Below are positions 1 to 7,355 of a stretch of 20,869 bases of DNA, in pieces. The notes beneath the pieces are model-generated. The model was given only the letters and a program-made list of their open reading frames with translations, had not been told where the DNA came from and did no database searches. The position numbers were made by a program, and so were the translations under genes. This stretch comes from a virus, in IMG/VR virus record IMGVR_UViG_3300027969_002165, positions 1-20,869 of that record. One strand, given 5' to 3'. Each line of letters starts with the position of its first letter. Position 1 is the stretch's first letter.

Positions 1-601
1 TGCCAACGCCGATTCTAGTCATAATCATTTTGAGTTGACCAGGTGTTGCATTTTGCGCTTCATCTAACACTACCCAACTATGTTTGAAGTTACGACCACG
101 ACAGAATGCCAATGGGGCAATCTCTATAATCTGTTCTTCCAACATATGGGTTATTTCTGCCTGTGTGTAATACTCACGTAATACATCCATTAATGGTCTT
201 GTCCACGGTTCCATCTTTTGATTGATATCACCTGGCAAGAATCCGTGTTTCTCATCATCCACTCCTACCGCAGGCCTAGATAATATGATTCTATCACATT
301 CTCCGGACCGCATTGCTTTAATAGCTGCCTGCATCGCCAAATAAGTTTTACCTGTACCAGCTGGACCAGTGACAACAACGATATCGGTGTTTTCATCTAG
401 TAGTGCGATAATGTAATTTTCTTGATTTAGAGATTTGGGCACTAACTGTACGGGTCGTTTATTGATCCTTACAGATTTTTGCGCTTGCGAAAAGTCTATT
501 GTTTTTGATTCTTTCATGTAAAAAGTTTGATTTGTTTTTTTGCTTGGAAAGCGAGGATCTTGCTGAGTAGTGCGTAAAGCACTGGTTTTCCGTTTGCTCA
601 A
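1..601 (-). CDS. phoH: PhoH-like P-loop ATPase, 3' end cut by window edge
   Basis: The reverse strand encodes about 200 residues of a PhoH-family ATPase. Walker A reads TGPAGTGKTYLA, followed by LSRPAV and the Walker B region VVLDEAQNATPGQLKM typical of PhoH, up to the motif TRIG at the window edge. The start is inferred as TTG at 601-599, because a consensus AAGGAG lies 8 bases upstream and the frame is open from there; the first ATG (codon 29, near 517) has no comparable ribosome-binding site. The extra N-terminus is basic and hydrophilic. PhoH-like proteins are common in T4-like phages of aquatic bacteria. Their role is unsettled: they are often listed as phosphate-stress genes, but the fold is that of an RNA helicase-like ATPase. 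The gene is divergent from everything else in the window. Confidence 0.9.
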   Translation of the reverse strand, partial: MSKRKTSALRTTQQDPRFPSKKTNQTFYMKESKTIDFSQAQKSVRINKRPVQLVPKSLNQENYIIALLDENTDIVVVTGPAGTGKTYLAMQAAIKAMRSGECDRIILSRPAVGVDDEKHGFLPGDINQKMEPWTRPLMDVLREYYTQAEITHMLEEQIIEIAPLAFCRGRNFKHSWVVLDEAQNATPGQLKMIMTRIGVG

Positions 602-643
602 TGTATTTTCTCCTTCATAAGAGCGTGAGTTCTCATAACACTC

Positions 644-656
644 AATATTATTTAAG
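644..656 (-). promoter_or_regulatory. Candidate late promoter for the PhoH-like gene
   Basis: On the minus strand this reads CTTAAATAATATT, which fits the T4 late consensus TATAAATACTATT at 10 of 13 positions. It lies about 43 bases upstream of the TTG start and AAGGAG site. The match could be chance in an AT-rich gap. Confidence 0.35.
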
Positions 657-703
657 GTTAAATGCATAGTGTAATGTATCAGACTTTTAACGCAATTTTT
701 TAG

Positions 704-711
704 ACTAAATA
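704..711 (+). promoter_or_regulatory. Possible late promoter box ACTAAATA
   Basis: ACTAAATAC in the divergent gap has the same form as the boxes at 9454 and 17757. It lies about 70 bases upstream of the gene at 780, where a second box (767) is better placed. The rest of the 602-779 gap holds no ORF that I can support. Confidence 0.3.
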
Positions 712-766
712 CTTGGCTTAACGCTAAAATACTTCTCATTCTTATTAGTGCTATTAATCAATAAAA

Positions 767-774
767 GATAAATA
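767..774 (+). promoter_or_regulatory. Late promoter box GATAAATA, apparently giving a leaderless mRNA
   Basis: GATAAATA is followed by exactly five bases and then the ATG at 780. In T4 the TATAAATA box covers about -13 to -6, so transcription would start at the A of the ATG. There is no Shine-Dalgarno sequence. ATTAAT at 753-758 and 776-781 forms a weak AT-only inverted repeat around the box. Confidence 0.55.
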
Positions 775-779
775 TATTA

Positions 780-1379
780 ATGAAGCACGAAACCGCCGAC
801 AATTTCTTTGATAATGTTGATTATGTCAGCATTGTTGACACCGTAAAGGGTATATTCACCAGTGATGGTTCAATGAGTACCTTATTGGACTTTGAACGAG
901 TCTTGGATGAATCCGATTTATATGCATTTAGAAATTGGGAATTAGGGGAACTAGTTCAAGGCCCTAATGTAAAACGCTATACAGTTAGTAGTATATTCAT
1001 GTGGCCATACAAATTAATGCCCGATCCAAATGGTGCTAAAAGATTGGTATCTATTGGATGTAAAGTCAAGTTTGCCAAATCAGAGATTGAAGTTCCTGTC
1101 GAAGTTAAAGATTACGAAGATTACGTTGCAGGTACACGTTATCCAAAGATGTCACCAAAGAAAGTTTGGTTTGTTTACATAGAGATACCGAAAGATTTAC
1201 TAGATGATATTAAAGAAGGTTCTATTGACTTAGCTGGACAGACAATTGATTTGGAAGAATTAGATGATTCATATGATGACGATTTAGATCAAAATTCTAC
1301 TACTGACCAAGAAGAACAAGAAGAAGATGCTGGAATGGGTGGAATGCCACCAGCTGCACCAGCTGCACCGGCAATGTAA
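780..1379 (+). CDS. Conserved T4-like phage protein of unknown function with acidic tail
   Basis: The 199-residue protein has a globular part (about 1-150) and a low-complexity tail: an acidic stretch (EELDDSYDDDLDQ, then EEQEED) followed by GMGGMPPAAPAAPAM. The core motifs YAFRNWELGELVQGP and YPKMSPKKVWFVYIEIPKDLL look like a protein conserved among T4-like phages of aquatic bacteria, but I cannot assign a function. No catalytic motif, signal peptide or membrane segment is visible. The start is the ATG directly after a late promoter box, without a ribosome-binding site, so the mRNA is likely leaderless. It is followed after 8 bases by the next gene and probably belongs to a late three-gene unit with it and the membrane protein at 1938. 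Confidence 0.8.
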   Translation: MKHETADNFFDNVDYVSIVDTVKGIFTSDGSMSTLLDFERVLDESDLYAFRNWELGELVQGPNVKRYTVSSIFMWPYKLMPDPNGAKRLVSIGCKVKFAKSEIEVPVEVKDYEDYVAGTRYPKMSPKKVWFVYIEIPKDLLDDIKEGSIDLAGQTIDLEELDDSYDDDLDQNSTTDQEEQEEDAGMGGMPPAAPAAPAM

Positions 1380-1387
1380 GGTATAAC

Positions 1388-1936
1388 ATGACAAGAAGAA
1401 TCATTAATGAAGGTTTAAATTATTTGGATATGGTAGATCAAATAGAACCTATCGTTTCCGTAGATGAATATGCTGCTAAAATGGGCAAAGATAGTGATAT
1501 TGTTACACTAGCATTTACTGTTAATAGTGAAGCGGCCGGCAATGATTTAGTTGATTGGTTTGAACGTGGGTATGATTGGGTACTAGATGCTAATATCAGT
1601 GAGGGTGAATTAAGTCCTGGCAAATATTTAGTATTTGTAGAAATGAAGCGTAGAACAAAAGTTCCAGAACGTATAGTAGAATTGATAACCGATTTGAAAA
1701 CACTTACTGATTTAAGTATAAATGAGTGGACCGTTATAGTTGATGCAGAAGATTATGATGCAGATGAAGATGTATTAAAACAAGTTATACCTATTAGTCC
1801 ACATGAATACCGTGAAGAAAATGAAGATGAAGAAGAATTAAATGAAATGCGTCATCGTGCAGGTTTAGACACAGTAAATATACACGGAGAACCAGATAGT
1901 GAATTAAAAGCATTTATATCAATGGCAGGTTTATAA
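1388..1936 (+). CDS. Conserved T4-like phage protein of unknown function
   Basis: This 182-residue, strongly acidic protein carries the stretches VDEYAAKMGKDSDIVTLAF and DWFERGYDWVLDANISEGEL, which I associate with conserved hypothetical proteins of T4-like phages. I do not recognise an enzymatic motif. The last third is rich in Asp/Glu (DAEDYDADEDV, EENEDEEELNEM), suggesting a flexible or protein-binding end. The ATG follows TAAGGT with 5 bases spacing. It lies between the unknown gene at 780 and the membrane protein at 1938 (one base between stop and next ATG), so the three are probably translated from one late transcript. Co-conservation with its neighbour suggests a shared structural or assembly role, but that is inference. 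Confidence 0.8.
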   Translation: MTRRIINEGLNYLDMVDQIEPIVSVDEYAAKMGKDSDIVTLAFTVNSEAAGNDLVDWFERGYDWVLDANISEGELSPGKYLVFVEMKRRTKVPERIVELITDLKTLTDLSINEWTVIVDAEDYDADEDVLKQVIPISPHEYREENEDEEELNEMRHRAGLDTVNIHGEPDSELKAFISMAGL

Positions 1937-1937
1937 A

Positions 1938-2537
1938 ATGGCAACCATACTAGCACAAAAAACAGTAACAGGTGCTCCGGTAGCAAAAAGTGATGATCAC
2001 CACGAATTGTTAGCCGCTGATCCTTCTATACCTCAATTTCCACAGGGAAGTACTTATGGAACAACAAATACTACAGCAGGCTTTGGTGGAAATTCAACGT
2101 TTGGAACAGGAGCGTCTGGATTCAATCAAAACAGTTTTAACTCCCCCGGATTTAATCAACAATCAAATACAGGATTCGGAAGTACTCAAAACATTAATCA
2201 ATCAAGTGGACAACAACCAGTACTAACTGGTGCTGCTCCTACTAACGCAGCAAGTGGCGCTGATGTATTAGTCGCACATGATAAAGAAAGCGAACATTGG
2301 GTAAATTCAAAATGGCGTCCTGCAATGGGATGGTTATATATGTCCACATGTTTTGCTGATTTCATTTTATTCCCGGTTCTTTGGAGTCTATTGCAAGCAT
2401 TAAATCATGGGCAAGTTACTAGTCAGTGGCAACCCTTGACATTGCAAGGTGCCGGACTATATCATATTGCTATGGGTGCTGTATTGGGTATCGCAGCGTA
2501 TGGTCGTACTAAAGAAAAGGTTGCCGGCGCTAACTAA
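1938..2537 (+). CDS. Two-segment membrane protein with FG-rich N-terminus, putative holin
   Basis: The 199-residue protein has two parts. Residues about 35-95 are low-complexity, rich in Gly, Asn, Gln, Ser, Thr and spaced Phe (TTAGFGG, STFGTGASGF, SPGFNQQ, NTGFGS). The C-terminal part starts with HWVNSKWRPAMGWLYM and has two hydrophobic segments (about 132-155 and 170-190) separated by QWQPLTLQGAGLYH and ending in basic RTKEK. The WRP-GW-Y start and hydrophobic/amphipathic layout are like holin-type proteins of phages and gene transfer agents, so a role in membrane permeabilisation at lysis is plausible. It could also be a virion-associated membrane protein. The gene starts one base after the previous stop and has no clear ribosome-binding site of its own, so translational coupling is likely. 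The lysin candidate is far away, at 16157. Confidence 0.7.
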   Translation: MATILAQKTVTGAPVAKSDDHHELLAADPSIPQFPQGSTYGTTNTTAGFGGNSTFGTGASGFNQNSFNSPGFNQQSNTGFGSTQNINQSSGQQPVLTGAAPTNAASGADVLVAHDKESEHWVNSKWRPAMGWLYMSTCFADFILFPVLWSLLQALNHGQVTSQWQPLTLQGAGLYHIAMGAVLGIAAYGRTKEKVAGAN

Positions 2538-2542
2538 AAGTG

Positions 2543-2571
2543 TTGACACTAGCATAGTAGTATGCTATAAT
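2543..2571 (+). promoter_or_regulatory. Strong sigma70-like promoter of the dnaJ-clpA unit
   Basis: TTGACA (2543-2548), a 17-base spacer and TATAAT (2566-2571) with the extended -10 element TGC. The ATG at 2578 follows after only six bases, so the transcript should start at or next to the ATG. A perfect 7-bp inverted repeat, TAGCATA (2550-2556) and TATGCTA (2561-2567), lies in the spacer and runs into the -10. The 12-mer TATGCTATAATG recurs in the tilS promoter. Confidence 0.85.
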
Positions 2572-2577
2572 GTTTAA

Positions 2578-3384
2578 ATGGACCATTACAGTACTTTAGG
2601 TGTTGCCAAGAATGCAGCACCGGACGAAATCAAAAAAGCATATCGCAAACTGGCTAGTCAGCATCATCCTGACAAAGGTGGCGACAAGGCTAAATTCCAA
2701 GATATTCAAGTTGCCTACGATACACTAAGCGACCCAAACAAACGACAACAATACGACAATCCTGCTCCTCAAGGATTTCATCAACAAGGTGGAGTACCCC
2801 CTGGATTTGAACATATATTCAGTCAGATGTTTGGTGGCGGTAACCCGTTTGACCCGTTTAATCAGCGTAGACAACAACCTCAACAACAAGTATTCCGAAC
2901 AACAATAAATATAACATTACAACAAGCATATCATGGTGGTGAACAAATACTAAAATTACAAACACCTACTAATACACATGCGGTAACCATTCAAGTACCC
3001 AAAGGTATACAAAATGGTAATCAAATGAAAATTGATAACGTATTAGATGGTGCTAGTTTAATAGTAGATTTTCGGGTCGAACCCCATCTTAAATACGATA
3101 GACAAGGTAATGATTTAATTTGTAATCATACTATATCAGTATTTGATTTGATAGTCGGTACAACTTTTGAATTCACTACCTTGTCAGGAAAAACACTTGA
3201 GGTAACTGTAAAACCAAAGACACAACCACACATACAATTAAAATTATCAGGACAAGGAATGCCCATTTATAATACATCGGCGTTCGGTGACCAAATAATC
3301 TTGCTGAAACCGTTTATTCCCGATATAATAGACGAACAAGTTATCAATAGTATTCTTCAACAAAAAACAAAGGAGTCTAAATGA
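2578..3384 (+). CDS. dnaJ: DnaJ-type co-chaperone without zinc finger
   Basis: The 268-residue protein begins with a J domain (about 1-62) with HPD at 30-32, the signature that activates Hsp70 ATPase. A Gly/Phe-rich linker follows (about 68-100, GGGNPFDPF), then a two-part C-terminal substrate-binding region (about 105-255) with GNDLICNHTISVFDLIVGTTFEF, like the DnaJ/CbpA C-terminal domains. The CxxCxGxG zinc repeats of full DnaJ are absent, so this is the CbpA-like class, somewhat shorter than CbpA (306 aa). It would work with host DnaK in the cytoplasm. The ATG is only six bases after the -10, so the message is apparently leaderless. The stop overlaps the clpA start by four bases (ATGA), linking it to an unfoldase. 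Confidence 0.93.
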   Translation: MDHYSTLGVAKNAAPDEIKKAYRKLASQHHPDKGGDKAKFQDIQVAYDTLSDPNKRQQYDNPAPQGFHQQGGVPPGFEHIFSQMFGGGNPFDPFNQRRQQPQQQVFRTTINITLQQAYHGGEQILKLQTPTNTHAVTIQVPKGIQNGNQMKIDNVLDGASLIVDFRVEPHLKYDRQGNDLICNHTISVFDLIVGTTFEFTTLSGKTLEVTVKPKTQPHIQLKLSGQGMPIYNTSAFGDQIILLKPFIPDIIDEQVINSILQQKTKESK

Positions 3385-5642
3385 CACATTCACCCGAAAT
3401 AGATAGTATTATTGAAAATGCTATTCACTATAGCAAAGAACGTAAACACCAATACGTAACCGTAGAGCATCTATTGTTATCACTAATAACCCATACTTCA
3501 TTTAAAAAATGCTTAGTAAGTTTTGGTGCTGATATTGATTCAATGTCACAAGAAATAAGTGCATATTTGGATAGTCTACATGCTATTGTAAGCAAAGATG
3601 ATGAAGTAGTACCCCGTAAAACTAATAGTTTAGAACGTGTAATGAATCGTTCAGTAACACAAGTATTGTTTAGCGGGCGTAGGCAAGTTACTACAATCGA
3701 CTTATACTTAAGTATTGCATCCGAAGGCAATAGTCATGCACATTATTTCTTACTTAAATATGGAATTAATAAAAATGAATTTGTTGGGCATTGGCAAAAA
3801 CATTATAAGCACAATGAAACTAGCAATCTAACTGATACACAAGCGGATGAAATCCTAGAAGAACATACTACTAACTTAACTCAACTAGCAGCACAGGGTA
3901 AACTTGAGCCATTAATTGGTCGTAGTAAAGAACTTGATGATATTATCAATGTCCTAGCTAAACGATTCAAGTCAAATGTATTGATGGTAGGTGACCCTGG
4001 CGTTGGTAAGACCGCTATTGCTGAAGGTTTGGCGCAGATGATGATTAACAAAGAAGTACCTGAATTTCTACAAGATCATCAGCTATATAGTTTAGAGATT
4101 GGCTCATTGCTTGCGGGTAGTAAGTATCGCGGCGACTTTGAAGAAAAAGTTAAAGCAGTATTGGACGCATTGAACACAAAGAAAAAGACTATTCTTTTTA
4201 TTGATGAAGCACATACTATGCAAGGCGCAGGTGGTGCTAACAATGGTAGTGTTGATTTCAGTAACATGATTAAGCCAGCAATTACTAAGGGAACTCTTAA
4301 AGTTATTGCTAGTACAACATGGGAAGAATACTACGAATCATTTGAGAAGGACCGTGCATTGATGCGTAGGTTCTATCGTGTTTCAGTTGATGAACCTAAC
4401 CATGACACAACGATTCGTATTTTGAATGGATTGAGTTTAAGACTTAATGACTTCCACAATGTTGAAATTAGTGATGAGGCAATCAAAGCAGCAGTTGAAA
4501 GTGCTGACCGTTATATTCATGACCGTAAGAATCCAGACAAGTCCATTGACTTGCTTGATGCCGCGTGTGCTAAACAACGTGTAGCAGAGAACAAGGGTGC
4601 AATCATTACTAAAGAATTAGTATTTGACCAAGTTGAACGTTTCACCGGAGTACCCGCTGATAAGATGAAGGGTGACAACTTTGATTTGATTCATAACTTA
4701 GAATCAAACATCAAAGACAAACTATACGGTCAAGATGAAACTGTACAACAAGTGCTTGAACGTATCTATGTTAACTTTGCTGGTATCGGTAACGACACTA
4801 AGCCAACAGGTAGTTTCTTATTTTTAGGACCAACTGGTACTGGTAAGACTGAACTTGCTAAACTACTAAGCAAGAACTTAGACATGCCTTTACTCAAGTA
4901 TGACATGAGCGAGTATGCAGAGAAGCATAGCGTTAGTAGTTTGATTGGGCCTCCTCCTGGCTATGTTGGGTTTGGTGATAGTCAAGTATCCGGTGGACGA
5001 TTGATTAATGACTTAAGTAAGAACCCACATTCAATCATGTTGTTTGATGAGGTTGAAAAAGCACATCCAGATATCTTTAATATCTTCTTACAAATGTTAG
5101 ATGAAGGACATATCACTGGTAGTAACGGTAAGCAAGTTAACTGTAAGAATAGTATCATTATTATGACCAGTAATTTGGGAAGTAGTGATAGTGAGCGCAA
5201 CAACATTGGATTCGGTAGTCAAGAGAAGACCGGAGAAGATGACAGAGCATTAAAAGAATTCTTTAAGCCTGAGTTTCGTAACCGTGTTGACTTGATTTGC
5301 AAGTTTAACAAATTGGATACACTTGCTATTAAGAAGATTGTTATTAAGTTTACCGATGACTTGAAAAAGAGTTTGGTTGACAAACATGATATCACATTAA
5401 ACTTAAGTGAACCGGTAGTAGAATTCTTAGCGAATCAAGGGTACGATAAGAAAATGGGCGCACGACCATTATCACGTAAGATTGATGAATTGATTCGGGT
5501 ACCTCTAAGTAAGAAGGTCTTGTTTGAACGCATTAAATCTGCTACAATTAACTGTGTAATGACAGACGGTGCAATTGATTTTGCAGTAACACATAAACTA
5601 ACAGCTAAGGTGAATGAAGATGGGATTATTGAGGTCAGTTAA
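3381..5642 (+). CDS. clpA: ClpA-like double-AAA+ unfoldase with ClpP-docking loop
   Basis: At 753 residues this matches E. coli ClpA (758). An N-terminal Clp repeat domain (about 1-140) is followed by AAA1 with Walker A GDPGVGKT (204-211) and Walker B ILFIDEAH (D275, E276), and AAA2 with Walker A GPTGTGKT (483-490) and Walker B IMLFDEVEKAHP (D556, E557), sensor region FKPEFRNRVD and arginine motif GARPLSRKI. There is no coiled-coil M domain between the AAA modules, which separates it from ClpB. IGF at 609-611, in the loop before FKPEFRNRVD, matches the IGL/IGF tripeptide by which ClpA/ClpX dock to ClpP. No clpP or clpS is in the window, so a host ClpP is the likely partner. AAAGGAG precedes the ATG. 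It is co-transcribed with dnaJ. Confidence 0.93.
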   Translation: MTHSPEIDSIIENAIHYSKERKHQYVTVEHLLLSLITHTSFKKCLVSFGADIDSMSQEISAYLDSLHAIVSKDDEVVPRKTNSLERVMNRSVTQVLFSGRRQVTTIDLYLSIASEGNSHAHYFLLKYGINKNEFVGHWQKHYKHNETSNLTDTQADEILEEHTTNLTQLAAQGKLEPLIGRSKELDDIINVLAKRFKSNVLMVGDPGVGKTAIAEGLAQMMINKEVPEFLQDHQLYSLEIGSLLAGSKYRGDFEEKVKAVLDALNTKKKTILFIDEAHTMQGAGGANNGSVDFSNMIKPAITKGTLKVIASTTWEEYYESFEKDRALMRRFYRVSVDEPNHDTTIRILNGLSLRLNDFHNVEISDEAIKAAVESADRYIHDRKNPDKSIDLLDAACAKQRVAENKGAIITKELVFDQVERFTGVPADKMKGDNFDLIHNLESNIKDKLYGQDETVQQVLERIYVNFAGIGNDTKPTGSFLFLGPTGTGKTELAKLLSKNLDMPLLKYDMSEYAEKHSVSSLIGPPPGYVGFGDSQVSGGRLINDLSKNPHSIMLFDEVEKAHPDIFNIFLQMLDEGHITGSNGKQVNCKNSIIIMTSNLGSSDSERNNIGFGSQEKTGEDDRALKEFFKPEFRNRVDLICKFNKLDTLAIKKIVIKFTDDLKKSLVDKHDITLNLSEPVVEFLANQGYDKKMGARPLSRKIDELIRVPLSKKVLFERIKSATINCVMTDGAIDFAVTHKLTAKVNEDGIIEVS

Positions 5643-6348
5643 AGACGTTCCGAATATTGATTATTATGAATATAAGGAAAACAACTATTACAACAACTAT
5701 AGATATCGTGCTAAATTCAGAATAGATGGGTTGGGTCTTTCTAGCTATGCTAAAACTCCAGAAGATTTAGTAAAACGAATAGATTCTACTGGATACAATA
5801 GGTTGAGAGTAGATAGAAAAGCTATGGTTGTAGGAAATTTCAACGAAATTACTAACTTCATTGATTGGCGTAATGCTAACAAAAAACCCAGAACGGTGGG
5901 TTTTAGACTTGAGGGTGATACTGCTTCAGTTTACAGCAACGATTTAAATTTGTTACTTACATTGAAGGAACTTGGACCAATTACTGTAAAAATTACTGAG
6001 GTACAATTAGAGCAATTTGCTGGTACAAAGTACTATGTCAATAAGCCAAAGCATAACTACAGGATTTATTTAAAAACTGCTTATATTGAAGATAAGAATT
6101 TTATCAAAGATTTGTGTGATACTGTTAAGAAAAGTAAAGAATTGGTTCCAAGCAATGCGTTACGTGACTGGTTAGATGGGTATATTAAACGGCCAATTGC
6201 TGCACTTAACAGTTGGAGTTATCGCTATACTAGCGGAACTCATTCTATTGATTATGATAGTGAAAGTACATTAAGTTATCTGATGTTAATGTATGGACAT
6301 ATGCTTGGAAAACGATACAAATTAGAAAAACGTCCCGATCCTGTCTAA
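5620..6348 (+). CDS. Phage protein of unknown function overlapping clpA
   Basis: About 242 residues, rich in Tyr, Asn and Lys, with an aromatic N-terminal part (NIDYYEYKENNYYNNYRYRAK). I do not recognise a family or catalytic motif, and there is no signal peptide or membrane segment. The gene overlaps the end of clpA by 23 bases. Two in-frame ATGs exist: 5614 is only three bases from AAGG (5607-5610) and 5620 is nine bases away, so 5620 is preferred. As the third gene behind the sigma70-like promoter it is probably expressed early with dnaJ and clpA. A perfect 8-bp inverted repeat (AAAACCCA, TGGGTTTT) lies inside the gene at 5883-5904. Confidence 0.75.
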   Translation: MGLLRSVKDVPNIDYYEYKENNYYNNYRYRAKFRIDGLGLSSYAKTPEDLVKRIDSTGYNRLRVDRKAMVVGNFNEITNFIDWRNANKKPRTVGFRLEGDTASVYSNDLNLLLTLKELGPITVKITEVQLEQFAGTKYYVNKPKHNYRIYLKTAYIEDKNFIKDLCDTVKKSKELVPSNALRDWLDGYIKRPIAALNSWSYRYTSGTHSIDYDSESTLSYLMLMYGHMLGKRYKLEKRPDPV

Positions 6349-6349
6349 A

Positions 6350-6378
6350 ATGATAAATACTCTACGGAGTATTATCAT
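6350..6378 (+). promoter_or_regulatory. Late promoter embedded in a hairpin that covers the RBS and ATG
   Basis: GATAAATA (6352-6359) is a late box with a predicted start near 6365. In RNA coming from upstream, ATGATA (6350-6355), a bulged A and ATACTC (6357-6362) pair with GAGTAT (6367-6372) and TATCAT (6373-6378) around a C(UACG)G tetraloop, a very stable loop type. The 3' arm holds the GGAG ribosome-binding site and the first bases of the ATG at 6377. RNA started at the late promoter would lack the 5' arm and stay open. T4 genes e and soc are known to work this way. Confidence 0.75.
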
Positions 6379-6544
6379 GGCAAAAATCGTAGAGGACATA
6401 TTAGTTGTCAAATTCAGTAAAATCGTTAAAGATTCAGACACCGACAATGGTGGACTTGTAGGTGCAGATGTTCAGGCTGCGCTAGAACAAGTTGCACAAG
6501 AATTAGTCGGTGAAGCAGTTGTCGTAGAAGTGGTAAGAGCATAA
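6377..6544 (+). CDS. Small phage protein, unknown function
   Basis: A 55-residue protein beginning MAKIVEDILVVKFSKIVKD, acidic in the middle, with a helix-prone end rich in Ala, Val and Glu (VQAALEQVAQELVGEA). No family assigned. The start at 6377 is chosen over the in-frame ATG at 6350 because 6350 lies upstream of the predicted late transcription start, whereas 6377 has GGAG at 6366-6369. The last base of its stop is the first base of the next ATG (TAATG), so the two are translationally coupled. Its position before a virion-like protein suggests a late structural or assembly role. Confidence 0.65.
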   Translation: MAKIVEDILVVKFSKIVKDSDTDNGGLVGADVQAALEQVAQELVGEAVVVEVVRA

Positions 6545-6903
6545 TGAGCCAATCTACAACCCTTATTCTGTTCCCGCAGACAGCCTATGTTAATCCGGGT
6601 AATGCAGCACCCTACACTGTTGTAGGGAATGCTCAGCCTGCTGCTGCTTATTATTTAGGCAACAGAGATTTACAAACAGTCAACCTTAGTGTGTCAAACA
6701 TTATTGGTAACATTGTTATTCAAGCAACACTAGCAAATCCTGCAACCGTAGACAATCAATGGTTTGATGTATATGAGTTTAACGGAAGTGACAATCCAAA
6801 CGCAACACAATATACAAATATAACTGGTAATTTTGTGTATATGAGAGCAAAGATTGTAGACTTCAATCAAGGTGTAGTTAATTACGTTAAGTTAAGTTAT
6901 TAA
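6544..6903 (+). CDS. Probable virion structural protein
   Basis: The 119-residue protein has the alternating pattern of a small beta-sandwich and resembles short structural proteins seen in T4-like phages of cyanobacteria and other aquatic hosts, with motifs such as AAAYYLGNRDLQTVNLSVSN, GNIVIQATLANP and NITGNFVYMRAKI ending in VNYVKLSY. It has very few charged residues and no cysteine, in keeping with an extracellular or virion surface role, perhaps tail or fibre associated. The assignment rests on remembered pattern similarity and not on a search. It overlaps the previous stop by one base and is in the late unit driven from 6352. Confidence 0.65.
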   Translation: MSQSTTLILFPQTAYVNPGNAAPYTVVGNAQPAAAYYLGNRDLQTVNLSVSNIIGNIVIQATLANPATVDNQWFDVYEFNGSDNPNATQYTNITGNFVYMRAKIVDFNQGVVNYVKLSY

Positions 6904-6914
6904 GGAATATTAAA

Positions 6915-7355
6915 ATGAGTACTGAACTTTTTAGAAAATATATTGATATGATAAATGAAGGCATGGATATCAGTCAATTAGCACAAATTAGTGACAAGGC
7001 ATTAGATGATGCATATCATTACGGTCGTAGTAGTCCCGGAAATACATTTGGCTGGCAGGCTAATTTGAAATCAGCAGAATTTGCATTAAAATTAATTAGT
7101 GCAGGTGTTACTGATATTGAAAAGATTAGCGATGCGATACACAATGGATGGAATGTAACCGCTAAACAATTCGTAGAGAATCCAGAACAATTTGATGACA
7201 CTGAAAAATTAAAAGCAGCAGGTAAGTTAGAAGCAAAACTTCAACAACGTGAAAAATTAATGAATATACCTTATGCTCAATTGTCAGATGAAGAACAAGA
7301 AAAAGATCGTGTAGTAGCTAGAGCATTATTACAGGCAATAACTGGTCAGCAATAA
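6915..7355 (+). CDS. RyR-domain-like protein with possible capsid-targeting N-terminus
   Basis: The 146-residue protein starts MSTELFRKYIDMINEGMD, a short helix ending in hydrophobic-x-Glu-Gly that resembles the leader of head-packaged T4 proteins. The C-terminal half carries ISDAIHNGWNVTAKQF and IPYAQLSDEEQEKDRVVARALL, which match the typical PY-x-x-L-x-x-x-E-K-x-x-DR end of the RyR domain found in ryanodine receptors and many phage and bacterial proteins. The function of phage RyR proteins is not known; ligand or nucleotide binding has been suggested for the domain. TAAGGA precedes the ATG. Its stop overlaps the next ATG by one base (TAATG). Confidence 0.7.
   Translation: MSTELFRKYIDMINEGMDISQLAQISDKALDDAYHYGRSSPGNTFGWQANLKSAEFALKLISAGVTDIEKISDAIHNGWNVTAKQFVENPEQFDDTEKLKAAGKLEAKLQQREKLMNIPYAQLSDEEQEKDRVVARALLQAITGQQ

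Noticed and set aside
2903-2915. AATAAATATAAC within dnaJ as a late promoter.
   Set aside because: It lies in coding sequence with no gene start downstream at a suitable distance; expected by chance in AT-rich DNA.
6350-6376. ATG at 6350 as start of the small gene ending at 6544.
   Set aside because: It is part of the late promoter hairpin and upstream of the expected transcript start; ATG 6377 has GGAG at proper distance.
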